64,000 nt of DNA from assembly GCA_963717125.1 (NCBI GenBank), contig CAVQVG010000009.1, positions 62,001-126,000 of the forward strand, in the 5' to 3' direction. The stretch is from RYN-230 sp963717125. GTDB taxonomy: Bacteria; Actinomycetota; Actinomycetes; Streptosporangiales; Streptosporangiaceae. How positions within the stretch are numbered: position 1 is the stretch's first letter; every line of letters begins with the position of its first letter. A program made the position numbers and the translations under genes. Positions 47,069 to 55,524 of this stretch are shown one piece after another. The notes beneath the pieces were generated by a model. That model was given only the letters and a program-made list of their open reading frames with translations, was not told the origin of the DNA and ran no database searches.

Positions 47069-48081
47069 GCGGCGCTCGCCTGACCCGGGTCGCGGCCGTC
47101 GACTGCGGGACCAACTCGCTGCGCCTGCTGGTGGCCGACGTGGATCCGGCGGCCGGGCGGCTCACCGACGTGGACCGCCAGATGGAGATCGTCCGGCTGG
47201 GCCAGGGCGTGGACGCCACCGGACGGCTCGCGCCCGAAGCGCTGGACCGCACGCTGCGCGCGCTCGGCGCCTACGCCAAGATCATCAGGGCGACGTCGGC
47301 AGGCGCGGTGCGGATGGTCGCCACCAGCGCCACCCGGGACGCGGCCAACGCCGCCGACTTCGTCCGTGGGGTCGAAGACGTGCTCGGGGTGACCCCGGAG
47401 GTGCTGAGCGGCGAGGACGAGGCGTATCTGTCGTTTACCGGCGCCACCGCCGAACTGGCCGCGCCGCGCGACGCCGGGACCGCCCCCGGCGCGGCCGGGG
47501 CCGCCGCCGCGCCCGGCGGCCCGTACCTGGTCGTGGACATCGGCGGCGGCTCGACCGAGTTCGTGCTCGGGGACGGCCGGCCCGCTGGCCGCCCGGCGGC
47601 GCACGCCGGCATCAGCGCGCTGTCCGTGGACATCGGCTGTGTCCGGCTGACCGAACGCCATCTGCACGGCGACCCGCCCGCCCGGGCCGAGATCGCGGCG
47701 GCCGCCGCGGACATCGAAGCCGCGTTGGACGCCGTTGCCGTGGCCATGCCCGCGGCGACGGCCCGGACGCTGGTTGGGCTGGCCGGGTCGGTGACCACGG
47801 TGGCTGGCCTCGCGCTCGGGCTGGCCGAGTACGACCCCAGCCGGATCCACCACGCGCGCATCTCCGCCGCCCAGGTCGCCGAGCAGACCCGCGCGCTGCT
47901 GGGCCAGACCCGCGCGGAGCGCGCCGCGCTCGGTGTCATGCACCCGGGCCGGGTGGACGTGATCGGCGGCGGCGCCCTGGTGCTCGACCACGTGATGCGC
48001 CGGTTCGGCTTCGCCGAGGTGCTGGTCAGCGAGCACGACATCCTGGACGGGATCGCCTGGTCGCTGGCGGCGGGCCGGTGA
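47065..48081 (+). CDS. Exopolyphosphatase / Ppx-GppA phosphatase
   Basis: 338 residues from ATG 47065. Actin-like ATPase fold with AAVDCGTNSLRLLVADV (phosphate 1), VVDIGGGSTEFVLG (phosphate 2) and DVIGGGALVLDHVM. It degrades polyphosphate or pppGpp in the stringent response. It overlaps DUF501 and udg by 4 bp each, a conserved actinobacterial trio. Confidence 0.93.
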   Translation: MSGARLTRVAAVDCGTNSLRLLVADVDPAAGRLTDVDRQMEIVRLGQGVDATGRLAPEALDRTLRALGAYAKIIRATSAGAVRMVATSATRDAANAADFVRGVEDVLGVTPEVLSGEDEAYLSFTGATAELAAPRDAGTAPGAAGAAAAPGGPYLVVDIGGGSTEFVLGDGRPAGRPAAHAGISALSVDIGCVRLTERHLHGDPPARAEIAAAAADIEAALDAVAVAMPAATARTLVGLAGSVTTVAGLALGLAEYDPSRIHHARISAAQVAEQTRALLGQTRAERAALGVMHPGRVDVIGGGALVLDHVMRRFGFAEVLVSEHDILDGIAWSLAAGR

Positions 48082-48894
48082 GCGTGCTGGACAGCCCGGT
48101 GCCGCCCGGCACTGGCTGGCCCGATGACCCGGCCACCCCGGCCACCCCGGCGGCCGCCGACCCGGCACAGGTGCGCGCGCTCGCGGCCGGTGCGGGCAGC
48201 CTGGCCGAGCTGACCGCCCGCGAGTCGGTGTGCCGGGCCTGCCCGCGGCTGGTCGCCTGGCGGGAAGAGGTCGCCCAGGTCAAGCGCCGGGCCTACGCCA
48301 CCGAGCGGTACTGGGGCCGGCCTATCGCGGGCTGGGGCAGCGACCAGCCGAGCATCCTCATTCTCGGGCTGGCGCCCGCGGCCCACGGCGGCAACCGGAC
48401 CGGCCGGATCTTCACCGGCGACCGCAGCGGTGACGTGCTGTTCGCGTCACTGCACCGGTGCGGGCTGGCGGCCGAGCCGTACAGCACGGCGGCCGGCGAC
48501 GGGCAGCGACTGCTGCACACCCGGATGGTGGCCGCGGTGCGGTGCGCGCCGCCCGCCAACAAGCCGACGGTGGCCGAGCGCGACACCTGCCGGCCGTGGC
48601 TGGCCGAAGAGCTCCGCATGCTGGCCGGCGGCGTGCGCGCCATCGTCTGCCTGGGCGCGTTCGCCTGGCAGGCGCTGTGGCCGGCGCTGGGTGCGGCCTG
48701 GCCTCCCGGTGCCCCGGCCGCGGCCGGCTTTCGGGCACGGGGCCGAAGCCGTGCTGGGCGGGCCAGCGGGCCCGGTCACCGTTATCGGGTGTTATCACCC
48801 GAGTCAGCAGAACACGTTCACTGGGCGGGTCACTCCTGGCATGCTGGATGCGGTCTTCTTGCAAGCCCGGTCCGCCGCTGGGCTTGGGGGATGA
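48078..48894 (+). CDS. Type 5 uracil-DNA glycosylase, one frameshift
   Basis: Starts GTG 48078. The N-terminal half has Fe-S cysteines (SVCRACPRLVAWREEV) and ILGLAPAAHGGNRTGRIFTGD, the uracil-binding loop. The frame shifts near 48700-48725 in a GGCCGCGGCCGG stretch; in the next frame it continues AFGHGAEAVLGG, VIGCYHPSQQNTFTGR (the catalytic-loop His) to TGA 48894. Read through, it is about 271 residues and complete. It removes uracil, and for type 5 also hypoxanthine, from DNA. The indel is probably a sequence error. Confidence 0.88.
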
Positions 48895-49036
48895 CGGGGG
48901 CGGGACTGTCATCTGGTTACTCTGCGTGAGCAATCAGCGTCGAACGTAATCGAAATGGTTACTCTTTGCATTCAGTCCACTAGTGAAAATAGATAACTGC
49001 CCCCGGCTGAAACAATCTGTATCAATTCGGCCGCCC

Positions 49037-49055
49037 GAGAGTCGCACCGACTCTC
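49037..49055. terminator. Hairpin between udg and the tRNA-like gene
   Basis: Arms GAGAGTCG (49037-49044) and CGACTCTC (49048-49055) with a 3-base loop, extended by flanking C/G pairs. It lies ~140 bp after udg and 18 bp before the tRNA-like gene. No clear T-run, so it may be a processing or termination element. Confidence 0.45.
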
Positions 49056-49072
49056 CGGGGTATTATTACCCA

Positions 49073-49146
49073 GCCCCCGTAGCCCAAGGGAAGAGGCCGG
49101 CCCCCTAAAAGGGTCCCCAGTGTCGGTTCGACTCCGACCGGGGGCA
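49073..49146 (+). tRNA. tRNA-like gene with non-canonical anticodon loop
   Basis: Acceptor arms GCCCCCG/CGGGGGC pair over 7 bp, the T arm is perfect (GTCGG TTCGACT CCGAC) and the D arm is short. The anticodon stem pairs GGCCC with GGGTC around loop CCTAAAA. This puts C, not the universal U, at position 33 and suggests a UAA anticodon without the long variable arm expected of tRNA-Leu. CC follows the discriminator A. The isotype is uncertain; it could be a divergent, regulatory or decayed tRNA. Confidence 0.6.
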
Positions 49147-49458
49147 CCGTTGTTGACACGTTACTGACCTGCGCCGATGCGCTGCCACGACGCGCTGCCA
49201 GGACAGTGCGGGTAAGGATTGTGCGACGTTCGCCTATCGCACAGCTGGTTGCTATCGCGCCTGGTGTCATGTCAAGCCGGCCATTCCCGGCTGTTCCTGA
49301 TCATCCTCGCCGACTAAATCGCCGGTCAATCACAATCTGACGAAACGAGCGATGAGCAGGACGGTTGTTCCACACGAACAGCGGTCGCACAGCCGGCAAC
49401 TCACACCGAATCAAGTTTGGCCGTATTGGGCCGCGAACCGGGTTCCTGCCGCCGCCGG
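49147..49458. other. Intergenic region with no recognisable gene
   Basis: Apart from a TTGACA-like hexamer at 49153-49158 I see no gene, repeat or structured RNA here. Codon structure is absent and base composition is less GC-rich than in the neighbouring genes. Confidence 0.5.
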
Positions 49459-49492
49459 CGCTCGTGATCAACCGATCACTGTCGCTCTGGCA

Positions 49493-51282
49493 CAAGGCCG
49501 CGTAGTTAAGGGCTTGGTGGGTTTGTCCAGGTTAGGGCGGAGCGGGCAGGGCGTAGGTTCCGGGGCTGGTGCGGGTGAGGAAGCCGGTGTGGGCCCATCT
49601 GGCGAGCTGGGTGAGCAGGTTGCGCTGGGGGACGTGGAGTGCGGCGGCGAGTTCGCGGCCGGTCCAGGTCTGGCTGGGGTGGGTTTGCATGAGGGCCATG
49701 ATGTGGTGGCGGCGGGTGGCGGGCTGGGGGCGGCGGCGTTTGCGGGGGCTGGGGCGGGTGTTTTTGCCGGTGGGTGGGGTGGTGATGGTGATGTCGATGG
49801 CGGTGATGGTGGTGGGGTGGGCTGGGCGGGGGTCATCGGGCCGGCCGGGGTAGCGGGATCTGCTGTTTTTGACTTTGCGGCTGCTGTAGCGGGGGCGGCG
49901 GGGTGGCAGCAGGCTGGTCAGGACGGTGTGGGTGATGACGCCGGGTGTGGTGAGGGCGGTGGCGGTGGTGAGCTGGTCGCGGGCGGCTTGCAGGGCGGTG
50001 GTGAAGCTGGCCCGGTCAGGGTCGGTGCCGGGGCGGGTGGCGGTGGCGTCGGTCATGGCCCTGCGCAGCAGCTGGTAGAGGGCCAGCAGGGCCCAGGTTT
50101 CCTGTTCCAGGCCGGGCCGGTCGCCGGAGCGCAGGACGTGGCCCTGCAGCAGGGTGTGGCGCAGGGCGTAGTAGGCGGACTCGATTTCCCACCGTTCGTG
50201 ATACAGCCGCACCAGGATCGCAGCGGGGTAGCGGTGGTGGTCGAGCAGGGTGGTGATCAGCCGGTAGCCGCCGCTGGTGGTGCTGCCGTCGCGGCCGGTC
50301 ACGCTCACGTGCGCGTCGATGATCCGCACGTCGCACCCGGCGATGCGTGAGCGGTAGGACCCGTCGGGGAAGACTTCCAGGACCAGCGGGCTGCGGGAGG
50401 CTTTGGCCCGGGCCAGGAAATGCGCCCCGGTGGCGGCGAGGTCAGCGAGGAAGGCGCCGTTGTCGTAGGCGCGGTCGGTCAGCACCAGCATCCCGGGCCC
50501 GAGCAGGGGCAGCAGGCGGCGGGCCAGGGCCGGCTCGTCCCCATCCGCTGCGGCGCCGATCACCGCGCCGAGCAGCCCGCGGGTGCCGGTCTCGGCCAGG
50601 GTCAGCAGCCGCAGCGCCGGATAGCCGGCATACCCGTGCGGGTGGCGGATCCGGCCCAGCCAGGCCCGGTTGCGGGCGGTGTCGGGAACACGCAGTGAAC
50701 TGCATCCATCGAACGCGACCGTGCGCAGCCCGCAAAAGCTCACCCCAGGCGCGTAAGGCCGGGCCAGCGGGCCGGCCAGCAGCTCGAACAGGGTCCTCAG
50801 CGGTGCCGGGCCGAGCCGGCGGCGCAGGTCGCGCAGCGCCTTCTCCGACGGGCAGGCCACCTCCAGGCCGGGCAGGCCGGCCAGCCCGGCGGTCAGCTTG
50901 CCCCATACCCGCGCATAGCCCAGCTGCGGGAACAGGCCAAGCGCGAGCACGAAGTACACCCCAGCCCGCGAGGGCAGGCTGCGCAGCCGCCGCTGCACCG
51001 TTTTCGTCTGCTCCAGCACATCATCGACCAGCTCGAACGGCACCAGCTGGGTTAACTCCCCCAGGTGCCCGGGGGCGAAGACCCCGCCAGCGACCGTAAC
51101 CGCGCGGGTGAACGTGACCATGCCAGGCGTGGCAGACTGAGCGCTCAACGGGACCTCGGGTAATCGGTGATCTTGGCAGATTCCGATCTACCAGAGGTCC
51201 CGTCCCATGCCACCCCGCCACGCCACACCCGAACTCAAGACCCGCTTGACCCCAGCCAAGATCTCTTAACTACGCGGCATTG
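49493..51282 (-). mobile_element. Complete IS4-family insertion sequence, 1790 bp
   Basis: Terminal inverted repeats of 18 bp (CAAGGCCGCGTAGTTAAG at 49493-49510; 17 of 18 match at 51265-51282) enclose one transposase gene. The 10-bp direct repeats on both sides fit IS4-type target duplication. Both ends, the duplications and an uninterrupted transposase are present, so the copy looks recent and possibly active. Confidence 0.92.
49532..51148 (-). CDS. IS4-family DDE transposase
   Basis: 538 residues. An N-terminal IS4-type domain (LALGLFPQLGYARVWGKL) precedes the DDE domain: TVAFDGCSSLRVPDT (first Asp), LVLTDRAYDNGAFLADLA (second Asp), and YHERWEIESAYYALRHTL, the Y-x2-R-x3-E-x6-K/R-like signature with the catalytic Glu. 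The C-terminal ~120 residues add a basic linker and a winged-helix-like segment (HIMALMQTHPSQTWTGREL). It fills most of the element. Confidence 0.92.
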   Translation of the reverse strand: MSAQSATPGMVTFTRAVTVAGGVFAPGHLGELTQLVPFELVDDVLEQTKTVQRRLRSLPSRAGVYFVLALGLFPQLGYARVWGKLTAGLAGLPGLEVACPSEKALRDLRRRLGPAPLRTLFELLAGPLARPYAPGVSFCGLRTVAFDGCSSLRVPDTARNRAWLGRIRHPHGYAGYPALRLLTLAETGTRGLLGAVIGAAADGDEPALARRLLPLLGPGMLVLTDRAYDNGAFLADLAATGAHFLARAKASRSPLVLEVFPDGSYRSRIAGCDVRIIDAHVSVTGRDGSTTSGGYRLITTLLDHHRYPAAILVRLYHERWEIESAYYALRHTLLQGHVLRSGDRPGLEQETWALLALYQLLRRAMTDATATRPGTDPDRASFTTALQAARDQLTTATALTTPGVITHTVLTSLLPPRRPRYSSRKVKNSRSRYPGRPDDPRPAHPTTITAIDITITTPPTGKNTRPSPRKRRRPQPATRRHHIMALMQTHPSQTWTGRELAAALHVPQRNLLTQLARWAHTGFLTRTSPGTYALPAPP

Positions 51283-51428
51283 CGCTCTGGCAACACTGAT
51301 CGGTTGATCACGAGCGGGGGTTGGGGTGCGGAAGTTCCCAGGTGCGGGGGTTGCGGGGTCCGGGGTGGCCGGTTGCCGCCAGGATGCGGGCGTTGCGGGT
51401 GCGCGCGTTCCGGGGGAGGGGGGGCGGG

Positions 51429-51839
51429 TTAGCCGCTGATGTCGGGGCCGGCCCGGGTGATGGTGATGCGCACGATGCAGCGGCGGTCGCGGACCATGGC
51501 CGCCCGGTACTCGGCCCAGTCCGGGTGCTCGCCGGAGACTCGCCGGTAGTAGTCCACCAGGTGGTCCATGGCGTCGGGCAGCGAGATGATCTCCGCGGTG
51601 CCGTCCACCTGGACCCACTGGCCGAAGAACGCGTCGGTGAACACGCACAGCGAGGCAGTTGGGTTGCGGCGCAGGTTCCTGGTCTTGACCGCGGTCTCGC
51701 GGGTGCTGATGAGGACCAGCCCGGCGTCGTCCACGCCACAGGTCACCGGGGACAGTTGCGGACGCCCGTCGGCGCGGGCAGTCGCCAGCACGGCCCGGTG
51801 GTTGGCGCGCAAGAACTCCCGGGCCTGCTCGAGATCCAT
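51429..51839 (-). CDS. PPOX-class F420-dependent oxidoreductase
   Basis: 136 residues from ATG 51839. Split beta-barrel features: FLRANHRAVLATARADGRPQ, SPVTCGVDDAGLVLISTRET, KTRNLRRNPTASLCVFTD, WVQVDGTAEII. These match the F420-dependent PPOX group of actinobacteria, which reduce diverse substrates with F420H2. The upstream DUF4287 gene ends 3 bp before its start, so the two form an operon. Confidence 0.85.
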   Translation of the reverse strand: MDLEQAREFLRANHRAVLATARADGRPQLSPVTCGVDDAGLVLISTRETAVKTRNLRRNPTASLCVFTDAFFGQWVQVDGTAEIISLPDAMDHLVDYYRRVSGEHPDWAEYRAAMVRDRRCIVRITITRAGPDISG

Positions 51840-51842
51840 GGG

Positions 51843-52076
51843 TCAGGCGGTGTTCAATCGCAAGCGGCGGCGGACCTCGTACTCGTGCACGATCGCGGAG
51901 GCGTACCCGTGGGACAGGCCATGCTCGTCGGACAGCCAGTGCGCGCGCTCTTCGCACCGCGAGAACGGCGGTCCAGATTCGAGACTCATGAACCACTCTC
52001 GGAGGTCGCGCCCGGTGACAGACGGGATACGGGCGAGGATGTTCTTGTGCATTTCCGGAGAGTGATTCAGGGACAT
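51843..52076 (-). CDS. DUF4287 protein
   Basis: 77 residues from ATG 52076, with GGAGGT upstream. A small helical domain reading KNILARIPSVTGRDLREWF, then EERAHWLSDEHGLSHGYASA. Matches DUF4287, function unknown. First gene of a two-gene operon with the PPOX enzyme. Confidence 0.78.
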   Translation of the reverse strand: MSLNHSPEMHKNILARIPSVTGRDLREWFMSLESGPPFSRCEERAHWLSDEHGLSHGYASAIVHEYEVRRRLRLNTA

Positions 52077-52207
52077 GGCCACCTCCAGGGGCGAACAGCT
52101 CTTGGAGTTGAGAGTGCACCACCGGCAGGCCGCTGACAACCCCCTGGCGTAAGCGTTCCGCAATGCCCCGGATGGTCCCCGGTAACGAAGCCGTTGCCAG
52201 GCTGGGA

Positions 52208-53428
52208 TCAGCTCAGCCGCTCCACGATCATCGCCATGCCCTGGCCGCCGCCCACGCACATGGTCTCCAGACCGAACGTCTTGTCGTGGAAGGCCAGGCT
52301 GTTCAGCAGCGTGGAGGTGATCCGGGCGCCGGTCATGCCGAACGGGTGGCCGACCGCGATCGCCCCGCCGTTCACGTTGAGCTTGTCGATGTCGATGCCG
52401 AGGTCCCGGTAGGACGGGATGACCTGGGCGGCGAACGCCTCGTTGATCTCCACCAGGTCGATGTCGTCGATGGTCATCCCGGCCCGGCTGAGCGCCTGGC
52501 GGGAGGCCTGCACCGGGCCGAGGCCCATGATCTCCGGGGACAGCGCGGTCACCCCGGTGGACACGATCCGGGCCAGCGGGGTGATGCCCAGCTCGGCCGC
52601 CTTGACGTCGCTCATCACCACGACCGCGGCCGCGCCGTCGTTGAGCGGGCAGCAGTTGCCCGCGGTGACCGTGCCGTCCGGGCGGAACACCGGCTTCAGC
52701 CCGGCCACCTTCTCCAGGGTGGTGCCGGGGCGCGGGCCGTCGTCGGCGCTCGCCGTGGTGCCGTCGGGCAGCGTGACCGGCGTGATGTCCCGCTGCCAGA
52801 ACCCGTTAGCGAGTGCCTTCTCGGCCATGTTCTGCGACCGGACGCCGAACTCGTCCTGTTCGGCGCGGGTGATCCCGCGCAGCTGGGCCAGGTTCTCCGC
52901 GGTCTGGCCCATCGCGATATAGATGTCCGGGATGGCGCTGTCCTCGCGCGGGTCGTGCCAGACCGGGGCGCCGGCCTCGGCGCGCTGCACCGACCGGGTC
53001 TCCGCGTCGGCGAACACCGCGTTGTGCGTGTCCGGCCAGCTGTCGCTGCTGCCGTGGCCGAACCGGCTGACGCACTCCACGCCGGCCGAGATGAACGCGT
53101 CACCCTCGCCGGCCTTGATGGCGTGGAAGGCCATCCGGGTGGTCTGCAGCGACGAGGAGCAGTACCGGGTGATGGTGGTGCCGGGCAGGTTGTCGTAGCC
53201 GAGCATGACGGCGATCACCCGGGCCAGGTTGAAGCCCTGCTCGCCGCCGGGCAGCCCGCAGCCGAGCATCAGGTCGTCGATGTCGTCCGGGCTGAGCTGC
53301 GGGACCTTGGCCAAGGCCGCGGTGATCAGCTGGCAGGTCAGGTCGTCGGGGCGGATCGAGGTCATTGACCCCTTGAACGCGCGGCCGATGGGGGACCGGG
53401 CGGTAGCGACGATGACGGCCTCGGGCAT
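52208..53428 (-). CDS. Acetyl-CoA acetyltransferase (thiolase)
   Basis: 406 residues. Catalytic residues are in place: Cys in ITRYCSSSLQT, His in NGGAIAVGHPFGMTG, and the second Cys in MCVGGGQGMAM. It condenses two acetyl-CoA or cleaves 3-ketoacyl-CoA; actinobacterial relatives next to cystathionine beta-synthase genes are common. Divergent from the CBS gene, with about 180 bp between. Confidence 0.93.
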   Translation of the reverse strand: MPEAVIVATARSPIGRAFKGSMTSIRPDDLTCQLITAALAKVPQLSPDDIDDLMLGCGLPGGEQGFNLARVIAVMLGYDNLPGTTITRYCSSSLQTTRMAFHAIKAGEGDAFISAGVECVSRFGHGSSDSWPDTHNAVFADAETRSVQRAEAGAPVWHDPREDSAIPDIYIAMGQTAENLAQLRGITRAEQDEFGVRSQNMAEKALANGFWQRDITPVTLPDGTTASADDGPRPGTTLEKVAGLKPVFRPDGTVTAGNCCPLNDGAAAVVVMSDVKAAELGITPLARIVSTGVTALSPEIMGLGPVQASRQALSRAGMTIDDIDLVEINEAFAAQVIPSYRDLGIDIDKLNVNGGAIAVGHPFGMTGARITSTLLNSLAFHDKTFGLETMCVGGGQGMAMIVERLS

Positions 53429-53607
53429 AGCGAGCTCCCTTGCTGACGCTGATTACTGACCAGTAGCTTACGACACGCTGCTGCCTCCATAATCCCTGGG
53501 TGCGGCCGGGTGGGGTAGCGTCGGCGATCGCGTGGGTCAGGGATGACCGGCCCCGGTGGGATAGCGTCAATGATCAATGCAGGTCAGATCGGCCGAGGTG
53601 GTTGGCG

Positions 53608-54993
53608 ATGCAGGTGCACGAATCCCTGATCGAGCTGGTCGGGAACACCCCGCTGGTCCGGCTGGGCCGGGTGACCAAGGGGGTGGGCGGGGGCCACGAG
53701 CCCGCCGTGCTGGCCAAGGTGGAGTACTTCAACCCGGGCGGCTCGGTCAAGGACCGGATCGCGCTGCGCATGGTGGAGGCGGCGGAGGCGTCCGGCGCGC
53801 TCCAGCCGGGCGGCACCATCATCGAGCCGACCTCCGGCAACACCGGGGTGGGGCTGGCCATCGTGGCCGCGCAGAAGGGCTACCGGTGCCTGTTCGTCTG
53901 CCCGGACAAGGTCGGCTCGGACAAGATCAGCGTGCTCCGCGCGTACGGCGCCGAGGTGGTGGTCTGCCCGGGGTCGGTGCCACCCGAGCACCCGGACTCC
54001 TATTACTCGGTGTCCACCCGGCTGGCCAGCCAGACCCCGGGTGGCTGGAAACCGGACCAGTACGCCAACCCGGAGAACCCGGCCTCGCACTATCACTCGA
54101 CCGGCCCGGAGATCTGGGCGCAGACCGAGGGCCACGTCACCCACTTCGTCGCGGGCATCGGCACCGGGGGCACCATCACCGGCACCGGCCGGTACCTGAA
54201 GGAGGTGTCCGGCGGCCGGGTCCGGGTCATCGGGGCCGACCCGGAGGGCTCGGTGTACTCCGGCGGGACCGGGCGCCCGTACCTGGTCGAGGGGGTGGGC
54301 GAGGACCTCTGGCCGCCCAACTACGACCCGGCCGTGTGCGACGAGGTGATCGCGGTCAGCGACGCCGAATCGTTCCTGATGACCCGGCGGCTGGCCCGGG
54401 AGGAGGCGCTGCTCACCGGCGGTTCGTGCGGGCTGGCCGTGGTGGCCGCGCTGCGCGTCGCGGCGGCGGCCGCCGCGGAGGACGTGATCGTGGTACTCCT
54501 GCCGGACACCGGCCGCGGCTACCTGTCCAAGATCTTCAACGACGAGTGGATGGCCGACTACGGCTTCCTCACCTCGGAGACCACCGAGCCGAAGGTGGCC
54601 GACGTGCTGGCGCGGAAGCAGCCCGGGCTGCCCGAGTTCGTGCACGCGCATCCCGAGGAGACGGTGGCCGCCGCCATCGACCTGCTCCGTGAGTACAACG
54701 TGTCGCAGCTTCCGGTGATGAAGGAGGAGCCGCCGGTCATGGTGGCCGAGGTGGTCGGCTCGATCGTGGAACGCGACCTGCTGGACGCGCTGGTCTCCGG
54801 CCGGGCCCGGCCGCAGGACGCGCTGGAGAGCCACATGTCGGCGCCGCTGCCGATGGTCGGCTCGGGCGAGCCGCTGACCCAGGCGCTCGGCCCACTGGAG
54901 CAGGCCGGGGCGGCCCTGGTGCTGGTGGACGGCAAGCCGGCTGGCATGATCACGCCGCAGGACGTGCTCGGCTTCCTGGCCAGCAGTTCCTGA
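53608..54993 (+). CDS. Cystathionine beta-synthase
   Basis: 461 residues from ATG 53608. The PLP part (residues 1-320) has NPGGSVKDRIALRMVEAAE (cofactor Lys) and the phosphate loop TSGNTGVGLAIV. Two C-terminal CBS repeats follow (ETVAAAIDLLREYNVSQLPV; DGKPAGMITPQDVLGFL). It joins serine or acetylserine with homocysteine to cystathionine. With the gamma-synthase/lyase gene at 57.4 kb it makes a transsulfuration pair. No heme-binding N-terminus, unlike the animal enzyme. Confidence 0.94.
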   Translation: MQVHESLIELVGNTPLVRLGRVTKGVGGGHEPAVLAKVEYFNPGGSVKDRIALRMVEAAEASGALQPGGTIIEPTSGNTGVGLAIVAAQKGYRCLFVCPDKVGSDKISVLRAYGAEVVVCPGSVPPEHPDSYYSVSTRLASQTPGGWKPDQYANPENPASHYHSTGPEIWAQTEGHVTHFVAGIGTGGTITGTGRYLKEVSGGRVRVIGADPEGSVYSGGTGRPYLVEGVGEDLWPPNYDPAVCDEVIAVSDAESFLMTRRLAREEALLTGGSCGLAVVAALRVAAAAAAEDVIVVLLPDTGRGYLSKIFNDEWMADYGFLTSETTEPKVADVLARKQPGLPEFVHAHPEETVAAAIDLLREYNVSQLPVMKEEPPVMVAEVVGSIVERDLLDALVSGRARPQDALESHMSAPLPMVGSGEPLTQALGPLEQAGAALVLVDGKPAGMITPQDVLGFLASSS

Positions 54994-55100
54994 TCCGGTA
55001 ACGGCCCGGCTGGCGCATTTTGCCCGCTAAAAGGATCGAGTTTCCGATCTGTGATACGTGTTGCCCATGCTGCCAATGGTGCGAAAAGGGGACCTGGCCG

Positions 55101-55118
55101 CCGGAATCTTAATTCCGG
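55101..55118. terminator. Short hairpin downstream of cystathionine beta-synthase
   Basis: CCGGAAT and ATTCCGG (7-bp arms, loop CTTA) lie 107 bp past the CBS stop in an unusually AT-rich intergenic zone. No strong T-run. Could terminate the CBS transcript or bind a regulator. Confidence 0.35.
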
Positions 55119-55276
55119 TCGCTGACCGAAACCGCACAGCCTTAATTTAAGCCTACGCAAAAATCGTCGGCCCGTCACTCAGTGGCCTACTAAGCAGTTG
55201 TCAAAGTCTTGCCTGGTCAGGGCGTCATCGTAATGGATCGGCAGGACACAAGTGCACGTCCCTGATAGTTCCTTCT

Positions 55277-55300
55277 GAGGATGACAAAATTGTCATCCTC
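55277..55300. promoter_or_regulatory. 24-bp near-perfect palindrome upstream of the Tat-exported protein
   Basis: GAGGATGACAA and TTGTCATCCTC are exact complements around a 2-base centre. The site is about 225 bp before the ATG at 55525, within a 530-bp intergenic region (54994-55524) that holds no other recognisable gene. The size and symmetry suit a dimeric repressor operator, though a terminator is possible. Confidence 0.5.
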
Positions 55301-55524
55301 GCCGACGCCGACACAATGCGCGTCACATTTGATGCGAACTGCGATCTCTTACTCGCCGCCCTACCCCGGGGAGACGCACCCTGATTCCGCTGGCCGGGAT
55401 CGTGCGGGTGCCGGGCGCAAGGTACGGCGGGCGGGCTTCGCAGGCGCCCGCGCCTGCACTGTCAAGTCCGGGAACGGCGCCGCCGTCGCCGACGGCAGCG
55501 CCGCTGTCCAAGGAGGAAAAGGAC

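Larger units (their letters stand above)
49459..51316. repeat. Split hairpin arms flanking the IS (target site)
   Basis: The 24-bp arms 49459-49482 and 51293-51316 are inverted complements with one mismatch. Each is next to a copy of CGCTCTGGCA (49483-49492 and 51283-51292), the IS target-site duplication. Removing the IS and one copy restores a single hairpin whose loop is exactly CGCTCTGGCA. It is related to the hairpin at 27172-27223. Confidence 0.85.

Noticed and set aside
49352..50350. Gly-rich plus-strand frame beginning before the IS
   Set aside because: It is the complement of the transposase gene; Gly/Val-rich low-complexity translation only.
53429..53607. Possible SAM or other riboswitch before cystathionine beta-synthase
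   Set aside because: Only a short direct repeat (GGTGGG(G/A)TAGCGTC) is seen; no conserved riboswitch core could be traced.
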